From the NCBI GenBank assembly GCA_004321925.1, contig SCQH01000061.1:1-34652 (forward strand): DNA of 34,652 nt. The letters are read 5' to 3'. How positions within the stretch are numbered: the stretch's first letter is position 1; the number at the start of each line of letters is the position of its first letter. This document shows, in pieces, positions 1 through 7,633 of this stretch. The position numbers and the translations under genes are program-made. The DNA is from Nitrospirota bacterium. Its GTDB lineage: Bacteria > Nitrospirota > Thermodesulfovibrionia > Thermodesulfovibrionales > UBA6898. Below the pieces are notes generated by a model. That model did no database searches. It was given only the letters and a program-made list of their open reading frames with translations, and had not been told where the DNA came from.

Positions 1-144
1 CAGAGCGATGACATGAAGGCACGGGTCAGCGCCTTTGTCCGTGGGGCGAGGGTGGTTTCGGAGCGGGCCCTCGGCGACGGCAGCTACGAGGTGGAGGTCG
101 AGATAGATGTGGACCCGCTCGTGAGAATGTTTCCGGACCGGTAA
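1..144 (+). CDS. LPP20-type protein, C-terminal fragment (5' truncated by window)
   Basis: Frame 1 is open from the first base to a TAA at 142-144, giving 47 residues of a protein whose start lies outside the window. The fragment (SDDMKARVSAFVRGARVV, then a GDGSYEVEVEI segment) matches, position for position, the C-terminal end of the LPP20-like domains in the genes at 172-618 and 1805-2806 (DTIKARVNAYIKGAKVI and DLIRARVDSFIKGAWIA). It is therefore a third copy of the same module. It is followed after 27 bases by the next LPP20 gene, probably in the same transcript. LPP20 proteins are outer-membrane or periplasmic; any N-terminal signal or lipobox of this copy cannot be seen. Confidence 0.75.
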   Translation, partial: QSDDMKARVSAFVRGARVVSERALGDGSYEVEVEIDVDPLVRMFPDR

Positions 145-171
145 ATAAAAAACTTTACTCAGGAGGCGTTT

Positions 172-618
172 ATGAAAATGAGAGTTCTTGCAGGTTTGCT
201 GATAGTGTTTGCGATTGCGCTGGCCGGATGCCAGACATATGAGACCAGGCCCGTCGGAGAGGTCGGTCCGGCATATGATGCCCCTCCGCCGGCAGGGGAA
301 TGGGTGCCGATCAAGGTCACGGCAAAGGGCGGCGGTGCCCCTCCGCCGAATGCCGTCAATGCGGCGCAGGCACGGCTTATGGCCGAGCGCGCGGCGAAGG
401 TCGATGCGATGAGGAACCTGCTGGAGCAGACCTATGGCGTGACGATCAAATCACGGACAACGGTCAAGGACTTCATCACACAGAATGACACGATAAAGGC
501 GAGAGTCAATGCGTATATCAAGGGTGCGAAGGTCATTGATACGAAGTATCTCAGCGACGGCAGCGTCGAGGTCGAGATGGAGATAATCCTTGACTGGGAA
601 TTCAGGAGAATATTCTAA
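172..618 (+). CDS. LPP20-family outer-membrane lipoprotein (FlgP-like)
   Basis: 148 residues. The N-terminus is a lipoprotein signal with a lipobox LAGC (Cys20), so the mature protein should be lipidated and probably outer-membrane anchored. Residues about 60-145 form an LPP20-type domain with the block ARLMAERAAKVDAMRNLLEQ and a closing DGSVEVEMEI strand. The same domain is found in Helicobacter LPP20 and Vibrio FlgP, an outer-membrane flagellar ring lipoprotein. AGGAGG at 161-166 lies 5 bases before the ATG and supports this start over the in-frame ATG at 178. The stop overlaps the next start by one base (TAATG), so translation is coupled to the FlgT-N-like gene. Function as a flagellar basal disk part is inferred from domain company only. 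Confidence 0.8.
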   Translation: MKMRVLAGLLIVFAIALAGCQTYETRPVGEVGPAYDAPPPAGEWVPIKVTAKGGGAPPPNAVNAAQARLMAERAAKVDAMRNLLEQTYGVTIKSRTTVKDFITQNDTIKARVNAYIKGAKVIDTKYLSDGSVEVEMEIILDWEFRRIF

Positions 619-1799
619 TGAACCGGAGCGTTAGCAGAAAGTCAGGCATCCTCTTTGGTATCCTGGCCATCTCATTGTGGGTGCTCGTCTCATCCGCCAT
701 GGCTGGAGAGATGATAACCGCCGACGGGTATGCGGCGATCACCGGAGGCAACACGGTCATTGCCAGGGACAAGGCAGTTGATGACGCCCTGAGAAAGGCG
801 GTCGAGCAGGCGGTGGGCACCATGGTCTCGTCAGACACGATGACCGAGAGCTATAAGGTGATCCACGACAAGATCCTGGCGCGTACCTCCGGCTATGTCG
901 AAAAATACAAGATCCTCTCGGAAGGTCCGGAACGCGATCTCTACCGGGTCAGGGTTCAGGCTGAGATCGGCAAGGCCGACCTGACGAGCGATCTCAGTGC
1001 CCTCGGGCTGCTGCATGTGATGGTCGAAAAACCGAAGGTGATGGTGATCATCGATGAGAAGATCGGGGGGTTGTACGGGACGACCGGGTCGGAATCCGTC
1101 GGCCAGGCAGAATCGACGATCATCGAAAGACTGCTCAGCTCAGGCTTCAATGTGGTCGACGCTGATACGGTCAGGGCGAATATCTCGCGCGACAAGGCCT
1201 TGCGGATCCTCGAAGGCGACAACAAGGCTGCAGCGGCCGAAGGCCTGAAGTACGGGGCGCAGATCGTTATCACCGGCAAGGCCTTTTCGAAGAACGCTGG
1301 CGGCGGGATCCGCGGGACCAACATGCAATCGATCCAGGCAACCCTTCAGGCCAGGGTCGTCAGGACCGACACCGGCAAGGTGATAGCCTCAAAGAGTGCC
1401 CAGGCAGCTCAGGCGCATATCGATGAGATGCAGGGAGGTGCGCTTGCGATCAAAGAGGCAAGCGAGCAGCTTTCCGGCGAGCTCATCGATATGATCGTCA
1501 AACAGTGGAGCGGGGAGGTCTACGGACGCTCCCAGGAGATCACGGTCATGATCAGCGGCCTGGTCTCTTACCGGCATCTTGCCGCGGTCAAAAAGATCCT
1601 TGAGAAGGAGACCCAAGGGGTCAAGGCGGTCCATCAGAGGAGCTTTACCGGTGGTATCGCCGAACTGGCGCTCGATTACGGCGGCAAATCGACCAATATC
1701 GCCGATGAACTGGCAAACAGAAAGTTCACCGGATTCAGGCTGGAACCGACGAATGTGACGCCTCACCGGATCGATATCAAGGCGATAGTCGGTAAGTAG
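618..1799 (+). CDS. secreted FlgT-N-like domain protein
   Basis: 393 residues with a Sec signal peptide (cleavage likely after SSAMA, residue 29). Residues about 31-120 carry the block GYAAITGGNTVIARDKAVDD followed by ALRKAVEQAVGTMV, typical of the flagellar assembly protein T N-terminal domain. Residues about 125-230 look like an alpha/beta domain (PKVMVIIDEKIGG; GAQIVITGKAF) of the kind found in CsgG/TolB-N-like folds. AGGAG at 604-608 precedes the ATG by 9 bases, and the start overlaps the previous stop. Lying between two LPP20 genes, it probably works with them in the periplasm or at the outer membrane. FlgT proteins help build the H-ring of polar flagella; no flagellin or basal-body gene is present here, so that role is not shown. 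Confidence 0.7.
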   Translation: MNRSVSRKSGILFGILAISLWVLVSSAMAGEMITADGYAAITGGNTVIARDKAVDDALRKAVEQAVGTMVSSDTMTESYKVIHDKILARTSGYVEKYKILSEGPERDLYRVRVQAEIGKADLTSDLSALGLLHVMVEKPKVMVIIDEKIGGLYGTTGSESVGQAESTIIERLLSSGFNVVDADTVRANISRDKALRILEGDNKAAAAEGLKYGAQIVITGKAFSKNAGGGIRGTNMQSIQATLQARVVRTDTGKVIASKSAQAAQAHIDEMQGGALAIKEASEQLSGELIDMIVKQWSGEVYGRSQEITVMISGLVSYRHLAAVKKILEKETQGVKAVHQRSFTGGIAELALDYGGKSTNIADELANRKFTGFRLEPTNVTPHRIDIKAIVGK

Positions 1800-1804
1800 A
1801 AAAT

Positions 1805-2806
1805 ATGATCTCTGCAGGAAAGAAAATAACTCAGGGGAGACCTTTTCTCAGATCCCGCAGTGTTGTTGCGGGAGGGATCGCTCTCCTTTTATTCTGCGCC
1901 CCGCCGAACCTCTTTGCTGCCGCTGAAAATGAGGTCGGCAGTATCAAAGAACTCAGGGGCACTGCCGCGATACACAGGGCAAAGGAGAAGATCGAGGCAC
2001 GGAAGAACGAGGCGGTCTTCAAGACCGATGCGGTCAAGACCTTCGACAAGTCCCGTGCAAAACTCATCTTTGTCGATGATTCACTCGTGATGGTCGGCCC
2101 GAATTCGATGTTCCAGATCTCGGAGCATTTCAAGGGGACAAAGAATACCTCTGTCTTCAACCTTGTCGACGGCGTGATGAACGTGATCGTCGGCAAATCA
2201 GGCTTCGAGGTCCGCACGCCGACTGCCGTCACTGCCGCACGGGGCACCTCATATCTGGTATGGGTCGAGGGGGGCAAAACAGGGCTTGCCGTCACTGAAG
2301 GAAGGGTTGATTTCAGTGCGGTCAATGCCCCGCCCGACAAGAAGATGATAATTCCGGCAGGGAGGATGAGCGTCATCGAGATCGGGAAGCCGCCGGTGAT
2401 CGCGGTTAAGACGCCGCCCGATGTCATCAACCGGTTCTACGAGCAGACGCTTGAAAAGGATGAGCGCTGGGGCCCGGTCCTGCTTCGTGCGACGGGCAGC
2501 GGCATACGGCCGCCGAATATGACGAACCCCGCTCAGTCGCGGCTCATGGCGGTGCGGGCGGCAAAGGTGGAGGCGATGCGCAACCTGCTTGAGCAGGCAC
2601 AGGGCGTGTCGATCGTGTCTGACACGAAGATCCAGGATTTTGTGACAAAGAGCGATCTGATCAGGGCTCGGGTCGATTCTTTCATCAAAGGGGCCTGGAT
2701 TGCCGAGGAGAGGGAACTTGCCGACGGGACTATCGAGGTCGATATGGAGATAGCCCTCGGCATCGGTTTCCGGCGGATGTTCCTTGAGCAGGCAGAGAAA
2801 CAGTAA
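1805..2806 (+). CDS. FecR domain - LPP20 domain fusion protein, secreted
   Basis: 333 residues. A long signal peptide (hydrophobic 20-37, ending LFAAA near 40) is followed by a FecR-type domain at about 47-172 (VGSIKELRGTA, FKTDAVKTFDKSRAKLIFVD, VRTPTAVTAARGTSYLVWV, TEGRVDF). A linker leads to an LPP20-type domain at about 243-325 (QSRLMAVRAAKVEAMRNLLE, DGTIEVDMEI), closely similar to the C-terminal part of the lipoprotein at 172-618. FecR domains here are probably structural envelope domains, not the sigma-factor sensor, because no sigma-factor gene or inner-membrane helix arrangement is seen. The start lies 5 bases after the previous stop without a clear ribosome site, suggesting coupled translation. 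Exact function unknown. Confidence 0.75.
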   Translation: MISAGKKITQGRPFLRSRSVVAGGIALLLFCAPPNLFAAAENEVGSIKELRGTAAIHRAKEKIEARKNEAVFKTDAVKTFDKSRAKLIFVDDSLVMVGPNSMFQISEHFKGTKNTSVFNLVDGVMNVIVGKSGFEVRTPTAVTAARGTSYLVWVEGGKTGLAVTEGRVDFSAVNAPPDKKMIIPAGRMSVIEIGKPPVIAVKTPPDVINRFYEQTLEKDERWGPVLLRATGSGIRPPNMTNPAQSRLMAVRAAKVEAMRNLLEQAQGVSIVSDTKIQDFVTKSDLIRARVDSFIKGAWIAEERELADGTIEVDMEIALGIGFRRMFLEQAEKQ

Positions 2807-2824
2807 GACCATGCGGAGGTGCAT

Positions 2825-3403
2825 ATGACCACCGGTAGCATAAGGAAATACATCGGTTTGACAATGCTTATCCTGCTGCTGGCCTGCGGCCTTTCCCTTG
2901 CCGCTGCGAACCCGAAGGGGCGGCTCTCTGTCACTCAGCAGAAATATTATAAGTCTGAAGGTGCGCCGCAGCTCTTCATCATCGTCTTTGACCACGACAA
3001 AAAAAGGGGGAGCATCCCCCGGAGGATAGACGCCTGGATCTACCTGCAGCAGGCGAAGTTCGTGATATTCGACAACGGTTATTTTACCGAGGAACAGCCG
3101 ACAGGGGCGACTCTGCCTGACCTTTCTCAACTCCCTCATACGCCGCTCGATCCGGGACGTTTTCATGCCGGTATGACGTCAAAAGATATCAACCGTCTTT
3201 ACGGGAAGCCGGACAGCGTCGAGACCGCAAAACTCGGAAAGCATACCTTCAGGACCTTGCGGTACCTGACCCGCCAGAGCAGATCAGGCATACTGAATGT
3301 GACCTTCTACGATAACAGGCTGGCAGGGGTTGTTGCCGGGTTTGCCCTGCAGCCCGACGACCTTGATGCGCTCAGCCGCGATCTTCAGAGGGGGGCGAGA
3401 TGA
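2825..3403 (+). CDS. secreted protein of unknown function
   Basis: 192 residues from the ATG at 2825. A GTG six bases upstream is also in frame, but GGAGG at 2815-2819 overlaps it and sits 5 bases before the ATG, so the ATG is preferred. The N-terminus is a signal peptide (hydrophobic LTMLILLLACGLSLAAA). I do not recognise the family. The C-terminal half (FHAGMTSKDINRLYGKPDSV, then a LNVTFYDNRLAGV strand) resembles the small alpha-beta fold of SmpA/BamE-like envelope proteins, a weak similarity. It follows the FecR-LPP20 gene by 18 bases and overlaps the next start by 4 bases (ATGA), so it belongs to the same envelope transcript. Confidence 0.65.
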   Translation: MTTGSIRKYIGLTMLILLLACGLSLAAANPKGRLSVTQQKYYKSEGAPQLFIIVFDHDKKRGSIPRRIDAWIYLQQAKFVIFDNGYFTEEQPTGATLPDLSQLPHTPLDPGRFHAGMTSKDINRLYGKPDSVETAKLGKHTFRTLRYLTRQSRSGILNVTFYDNRLAGVVAGFALQPDDLDALSRDLQRGAR

Positions 3404-4233
3404 AGACCTTGAGAAGATTTTTCGCACCTCTTCGGAACGACAGCGGTTTCTTTGTCCTGATAGCCGTTACGCTTACCCTGACGGCGCTCATTGGCGGGGC
3501 AACGCTCCTGTCCATTGTTGCAACCAGGAAGCCCGTAAGCGGTGCAATGGACCGGCTCGACAGCAATACGGCAACACCCGAGGACATGAACACCCTCCAG
3601 AATGCCGGCAATGACATGGTGCGCAGCACCCGGATCGCTGCGGCAGGGGGTAGCCTTATCGGCGGTGGCGGTCCTGCTTCGAACCCTGCAGGTGCGGGTT
3701 CGCTCTTCCCCGGGGACAAGGCCGCTGCCGGGATCATCACGAGGGTCATCAGCAGGGTGACCAACCGGGCATCCAATCCTGCTCAAACGAGGGACAATCC
3801 GCTGCCTTCCGCTGCAGGGGGCGGAAGCGGAGGGTATAACCCGCTTTCCGATCCGAACCTCGGCGGACAGGGGAGCAGCCCCAATACGACTGATGTTGAA
3901 AGATACGGCAGCGAATTCCAGAACCGGCAGCCGGGAGGCACGGGAAGGGCCGGCCAGCAGCCCGACCAGAACGTGATCCCGCAGCCCGGAGCCTATACCT
4001 CGCCGGGCGCACCGCCTGACGGCGGACCAGCAGAAGGCACGCCGCCTGACTATTATCCCTACCCTCCGTACGGACCTGACCGGGGGGACAGCGGGACCGA
4101 TTGGACGCGCTGGACAAACAGACCTCCGCGGCGACCGCACTCAGACGGACGGCAGCCGGGCCATTCAACAGGTCAGCCGGCCACTACCCCGTCGCCCGAA
4201 CCTAAACCGGGCGAATCAGGCCATCATCACTGA
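3400..4233 (+). CDS. single-TM anchored protein with Gly/Pro-rich disordered tail (prepilin-like N-terminus)
   Basis: 277 residues, start overlapping the previous stop by ATGA. A basic N-terminus (KTLRRFFAPLRNDSG) is followed by one hydrophobic helix at about 17-40 (FFVLIAVTLTLTALIGGATL). A Gly directly before a hydrophobic FFVLIA stretch resembles a type IV prepilin or PilX-like N-terminus, but the usual Glu at mature position 5 is an Ile, so this is only a suggestion. From about residue 80 the protein is Gly-, Pro-, Asn- and Gln-rich low complexity, ending in three His. Such tails are usually disordered and extracytoplasmic. It is the last gene before an independent promoter. Not recognised as a named family. 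Confidence 0.6.
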   Translation: MKTLRRFFAPLRNDSGFFVLIAVTLTLTALIGGATLLSIVATRKPVSGAMDRLDSNTATPEDMNTLQNAGNDMVRSTRIAAAGGSLIGGGGPASNPAGAGSLFPGDKAAAGIITRVISRVTNRASNPAQTRDNPLPSAAGGGSGGYNPLSDPNLGGQGSSPNTTDVERYGSEFQNRQPGGTGRAGQQPDQNVIPQPGAYTSPGAPPDGGPAEGTPPDYYPYPPYGPDRGDSGTDWTRWTNRPPRRPHSDGRQPGHSTGQPATTPSPEPKPGESGHHH

Positions 4234-4254
4234 CAGGATGAGCTGAGACGAAAG

Positions 4255-4283
4255 TTGCAAGAACTGCAGGACTCATTTATAAT
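4255..4283 (+). promoter_or_regulatory. sigma70-type promoter upstream of the CsgG-family gene
   Basis: TTGCAA at 4255-4260 (4 of 6 to TTGACA) and a perfect TATAAT at 4278-4283 are separated by 17 bases. The start codon at 4311 follows after a strong AGGAGG at 4298-4303. The CsgG-family gene can therefore be transcribed apart from the upstream LPP20 genes. Confidence 0.6.
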
Positions 4284-4310
4284 TTATTATCTTTTTCAGG
4301 AGGTTACAAG

Positions 4311-5306
4311 GTGAAAAAAGTTTTATTAATTGTGCTTGGTATTATGCTTGTTTTGACGAGCGCTCTCCCGGTACTTGCATATGACCCTATATCAGGTGAC
4401 CAGCAGCAGGACAGCGACTACAGCAGACCCTCAAAGAAGTCTGCCCCTGAAGTGGTCTACGCACCGTATACCGGTCCCAAGAAACGGGTTGCGGTCACGA
4501 AGTTCGATAACAAGGTAAAAGGGACATACGGCAGCTGGAACATCGGTGAAGGCATGGCCGAGCAGTTGACGACGGCGCTCATCAAGACCGGCCGCTTTGT
4601 GGTCGTCGAGCGTCAGGCACTTCAGGACGTCCTGGGTGAGCAGGAACTCGGACAGACCGGGGTCATCAAGAAGGAGACCGCCGCAAAGGTCGGCCAGGTG
4701 CTGGGGGCACAGATCATCGTACGCGGTGTCGTCTCTGAATTCGAGCAGAGCGAGTCGGGCGGCGGCGGCGGGATCGGCTTCGGCGGCTTCAGGGTGGGCG
4801 GCAGGTCATCAAATGCCCATGTCGGTATCGATATCCGTCTTATCGACGCATCGAGCGGACAGGTCCTTACCTCTCACAATTCGGTTGGAAAGGTTGAATC
4901 ATCGGGGATCGCGGTCGGGGTTTCCCGCGGCATGCTTGACTTTGGCGCTGATTCCTTCAAGAATGCACCGATCGGCCAGGCAACACGGCAGGCCATTGAG
5001 GATGCGGTTAAGTTCATTGTCGATACCATGGAGACGGTCCCTTTCACCGCCAAGGTCGTCAAGATCGAAGGCAAGAAGATCTATATCAATATCGGCTCGA
5101 ACATGAATGTCAGGTCAGGCACGAAGATGTATGCCTATGCACTGGGGGATGACCTGGTCGACCCTGACACAGGCCTGAGGCTCGGCGCCGACGAAAAGCT
5201 GCTCGGGACGGTTGAGGTGCGGGACGTTCAGTCCAAGTTCTCTATCGGGTATATGGTCTCAGGCAACGGTCCGCTAAAAAGAGGGGACGTACTCAAGCTG
5301 CAGTAA
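4311..5306 (+). CDS. CsgG-family protein with FlgT-C-like C-terminal domain (FlgO/CsgG-like)
   Basis: 331 residues, GTG start with AGGAGG 7 bases upstream. A Sec signal peptide ends in PVLA (residue 23). There is no lipobox Cys, unlike E. coli CsgG. Residues about 57-245 match the CsgG fold: KRVAVTKFDNKVKG, GEGMAEQLTTALIKTGRFVV, ERQALQDVLGEQ, GAQIIVRGVVSEFE, then a Gly-rich loop and HVGIDIRLIDASSGQVL. The C-terminal 246-331 part (TAKVVKIEGKKIYINIGSN, RSGTKMYAY, GPLKRGDVL) looks like the small beta domain at the end of FlgT. CsgG proteins form outer-membrane channels, whereas FlgO is a related flagellar protein. With LPP20 and FlgT-N-like genes upstream and no csgA, csgB, csgE or csgF, an envelope ring or assembly role is likelier than curli secretion. 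Confidence 0.8.
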   Translation: MKKVLLIVLGIMLVLTSALPVLAYDPISGDQQQDSDYSRPSKKSAPEVVYAPYTGPKKRVAVTKFDNKVKGTYGSWNIGEGMAEQLTTALIKTGRFVVVERQALQDVLGEQELGQTGVIKKETAAKVGQVLGAQIIVRGVVSEFEQSESGGGGGIGFGGFRVGGRSSNAHVGIDIRLIDASSGQVLTSHNSVGKVESSGIAVGVSRGMLDFGADSFKNAPIGQATRQAIEDAVKFIVDTMETVPFTAKVVKIEGKKIYINIGSNMNVRSGTKMYAYALGDDLVDPDTGLRLGADEKLLGTVEVRDVQSKFSIGYMVSGNGPLKRGDVLKLQ

Positions 5307-5319
5307 CTGCGAGATTCGG

Positions 5320-5353
5320 GTTCCGGGGGGGGCTCAGTGTCATCCCCCGGGAC
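5320..5353. terminator. GC-rich hairpin between convergent genes (putative bidirectional terminator)
   Basis: Bases 5320-5330 pair with 5343-5353 in an 11-bp stem (nine Watson-Crick pairs and two G-T pairs) around a 12-base loop. It fills the 53-base gap between the CsgG-family stop and the Prc stop. There is no run of T on either side, so termination may be weak or Rho-assisted. Confidence 0.5.
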
Positions 5354-5359
5354 GCGCTT

Positions 5360-7507
5360 CTAATGTACGGTAATACCGCCGGAGCCGGGGAGCATATCGA
5401 GGATCACTGATATGCCTTCCCGGACGTAGGCATCCTCACTCACTTCCTTGTTCCAGAACGCATTCTTTTCTTCCTCTGTCATGCGCCCGTTGGCGCCTTT
5501 CTTCACAGCGCCATGCGGGGAGTGGGGGCCCTTGCCTTCGTTGTCCCTCAGGAGCTTCGTCTCCGCAACTTCTATTTTTGCCGCCTGCAAATTCAGGGTC
5601 CTCACGGTCTTTTTCTGCTGTTCGGTCACCTTCCTGCTGTAGGTCTCTATATCGGTGAAGTCCTTCAGGGAAGAGACCCTGCTGCTGCTTTTTGACCTGA
5701 GGGTCGTCAGGTCGGAGACCGGGGTTGGCCATTTTGCATACGTTGCAGGCCCTATCTTGTCCCAAGGGAGCGCGTACTCAAGGAACTGCTCCCCGCTCTT
5801 AAGGCCGGTGAATTTGTCCGGAAGGATGATGTCGGGAGTGATCCCGCGATATTGTGTCGATTCCCCGGTGATGCGGTAGAACTTCTGGGTCGTCATCCTG
5901 AGGGCGCCGATAGGTTTCAGGTGGTCCATATTCTGAAAAGGCATATCATCGTTGAGGTCGATGATCGTCTGGACCGTGCCCTTGCCGTGCGTATGCTCCC
6001 CGCCTATGATCACCGCCCGGCCGTAGTCCTGGAGGGCGCCGGCGAGTATCTCCGACGCGGAGGCGCTGAATTTGTTCACCAGTACGGTGAGCGGTCCGTT
6101 ATAATTTATCTCCGGGTCGTCGTCCGACAGCACGGAGACCTTCTGGTCGCTCCCTTTGACCTGGACGACCGGCCCGGTCTTTATGAAAAGCCCTGCGATC
6201 CTGACGGCATCCGTAAGGGCGCCGCCGCCGTTGTTCCTGAGATCGAGGACAAGGCCGCCGATCTTCTCAGATTCAAACTTCTTCAGCTCATTTCTGACAT
6301 CGTCGGTCACGTTCCTGCCTTTTCTGCCAAACTTTGTCCCCTCAAAGTCCCGGTAAAACGTCGGGATCCTGAGATACCCGAAGGTCTGGCCTGACTTGTC
6401 ATCTTTAATGAGCGTGCTTTTTGCAAACCCCTCTTCGAGCTGGACCACGTCACGGATGATCGTGATCGTGTTGAGGACCCCTGAGGGTTTTTTCACCGTA
6501 AGGGTCACCTCGGTGCCCTTCTTGCCGCGGATCAGCTTTATCGCCTCCCGCAGCTTGAGATCGGTGATATCGACCGGTTCGTTCTTGCCTTCCCTGACCT
6601 TCACGATGGTGTCCTCCGGCTGCAGCGCCCCCTGTTTGTAGGCGGGCCCCCCCGGTACGATGCTCACAACCTTTATATTCCCCTCGTCCTCTTTGAGCGT
6701 AGCGCCTATCCCCTCAAGAGAGCCCTTCATGCCGATATCAAAGTCTTCCTTCTCGACCGGCGGCATATAATCGGTATGAGGGTCAAAGGCCTTTGCCACG
6801 GCTGCAAAATAACGGTCGTAACGCTCGCGCGGTTTTTCCTGGCGGAGCCGTGCGAATATGGTCTCGTAGTCCTTTGCTATCTTCGTCCTGGCCGATTCCA
6901 TCAGATCTCCAGGCTTTTTCTTCTCCTTATCAGCGGGAGCATTGGGGTCTCCCTTTTCTTCCTCCTCAAGCATACCCAGGTAGCGGTGGAGCACCTGGTA
7001 TTTGAGCGTTTTTCTCCAGCGTTCACGCAGCTCCTCAGGAGAGTTGCAGAACTCGAGCTTCTCGGCGTCGGTCTCAGCGGTCTCATTCAGGGAAAAATCA
7101 AAATCCTTTAAAAGGATGTCCCTGATGAGTTCCTGGACCTCGGCAGTTCTCCTGGTCAGGAGGCTGGCTGCCAGCTCAGGGAGCAGGATATTGCTGCTCT
7201 TTATCTCGTCGTCGATCTTGTCGGCGAAGACCTGCAACCGGATGATATCCTCCTGCAGCAGATAGCGTTTCTGGGGATCGAGCTGTTTCAGGTACAGACC
7301 GAAGGCTGCCTTGGAAAGGTCATCATCGACTCCCTTCTTGGTGAAATGGAATCTTGTCAGGTCGGTGTTGAGTATGTAAGCGATGATCCGCGCCCGGCTC
7401 GCCTCCAGTTTTGCGTCGTCGTCGTTCCCGTGTGAAGGCGCAAGACTGAAGGAGAAGGAACAGAGGATCAGGACAAGCAGTATTTTTTTCAGGGATGAAT
7501 AATTCAT
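5360..7507 (-). CDS. prc: tail-specific protease Prc/Tsp (S41A carboxy-terminal processing peptidase)
   Basis: 715 residues, close to the E. coli Prc length. An N-terminal signal peptide (KKILLVLILCSFSFSLA) sends it to the periplasm. An N-terminal helical domain (30-250) is followed by a PDZ domain (about 258-345, GSLEGIGATLKEDEG and VSIVPGGPAYKQGAL), then the S41 protease core (about 370-550) and a C-terminal helical domain. By alignment in memory with E. coli Prc (Ser430, Asp441, Lys455), the catalytic set is Ser483 in FSASASE, Asp494 in QDYGRA and Lys509 in HGKGTVQ, all present. The enzyme degrades or trims periplasmic proteins from their C-termini, including lipoproteins and peptidoglycan enzymes. 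It stands alone on this strand, convergent with the CsgG gene and divergent from the TetR operon. Confidence 0.93.
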   Translation of the reverse strand: MNYSSLKKILLVLILCSFSFSLAPSHGNDDDAKLEASRARIIAYILNTDLTRFHFTKKGVDDDLSKAAFGLYLKQLDPQKRYLLQEDIIRLQVFADKIDDEIKSSNILLPELAASLLTRRTAEVQELIRDILLKDFDFSLNETAETDAEKLEFCNSPEELRERWRKTLKYQVLHRYLGMLEEEEKGDPNAPADKEKKKPGDLMESARTKIAKDYETIFARLRQEKPRERYDRYFAAVAKAFDPHTDYMPPVEKEDFDIGMKGSLEGIGATLKEDEGNIKVVSIVPGGPAYKQGALQPEDTIVKVREGKNEPVDITDLKLREAIKLIRGKKGTEVTLTVKKPSGVLNTITIIRDVVQLEEGFAKSTLIKDDKSGQTFGYLRIPTFYRDFEGTKFGRKGRNVTDDVRNELKKFESEKIGGLVLDLRNNGGGALTDAVRIAGLFIKTGPVVQVKGSDQKVSVLSDDDPEINYNGPLTVLVNKFSASASEILAGALQDYGRAVIIGGEHTHGKGTVQTIIDLNDDMPFQNMDHLKPIGALRMTTQKFYRITGESTQYRGITPDIILPDKFTGLKSGEQFLEYALPWDKIGPATYAKWPTPVSDLTTLRSKSSSRVSSLKDFTDIETYSRKVTEQQKKTVRTLNLQAAKIEVAETKLLRDNEGKGPHSPHGAVKKGANGRMTEEEKNAFWNKEVSEDAYVREGISVILDMLPGSGGITVH

Positions 7508-7575
7508 TTTTTATTCTACCTCTAATATTCGGGGTTTAGCAAACAAGGGGCGGGATACCGGCCCGGATCATCTCT

Positions 7576-7604
7576 TTGACAATTCCGGGCATATCCCGTA
7601 TCAT
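7576..7604 (+). promoter_or_regulatory. strong sigma70-type promoter of the TetR-efflux operon
   Basis: A perfect TTGACA at 7576-7581 and TATCAT at 7599-7604 (5 of 6) are separated by 17 bases. Transcription would start near 7611, about 23 bases before the TetR start codon, and directly inside the palindrome at 7610-7629. Confidence 0.65.
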
Positions 7605-7609
7605 AAAAT

Positions 7610-7629
7610 GTAAGTAACCGCTAACATAC
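7610..7629. promoter_or_regulatory. putative TetR operator (imperfect palindrome)
   Basis: GTAAGTAACCGCTAACATAC is an imperfect inverted repeat (7 of 10 base pairs match across the centre). It covers the predicted transcription start and ends 4 bases before the TetR gene. This is the usual place for an autoregulatory TetR operator, so the regulator probably represses its own nine-gene run. Binding is inferred. Confidence 0.5.
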
Positions 7630-7633
7630 GTAT

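Noticed and set aside
2249-3166. 305-residue open frame on the - strand across the FecR-LPP20 gene
   Set aside because: Shadow frame rich in Arg, His and Pro crossing a gene boundary of clearly supported genes.
4311-5306. Curli secretion system
   Set aside because: Only the CsgG fold is present; no csgA, csgB, csgE or csgF, and the lipobox Cys of CsgG is missing.
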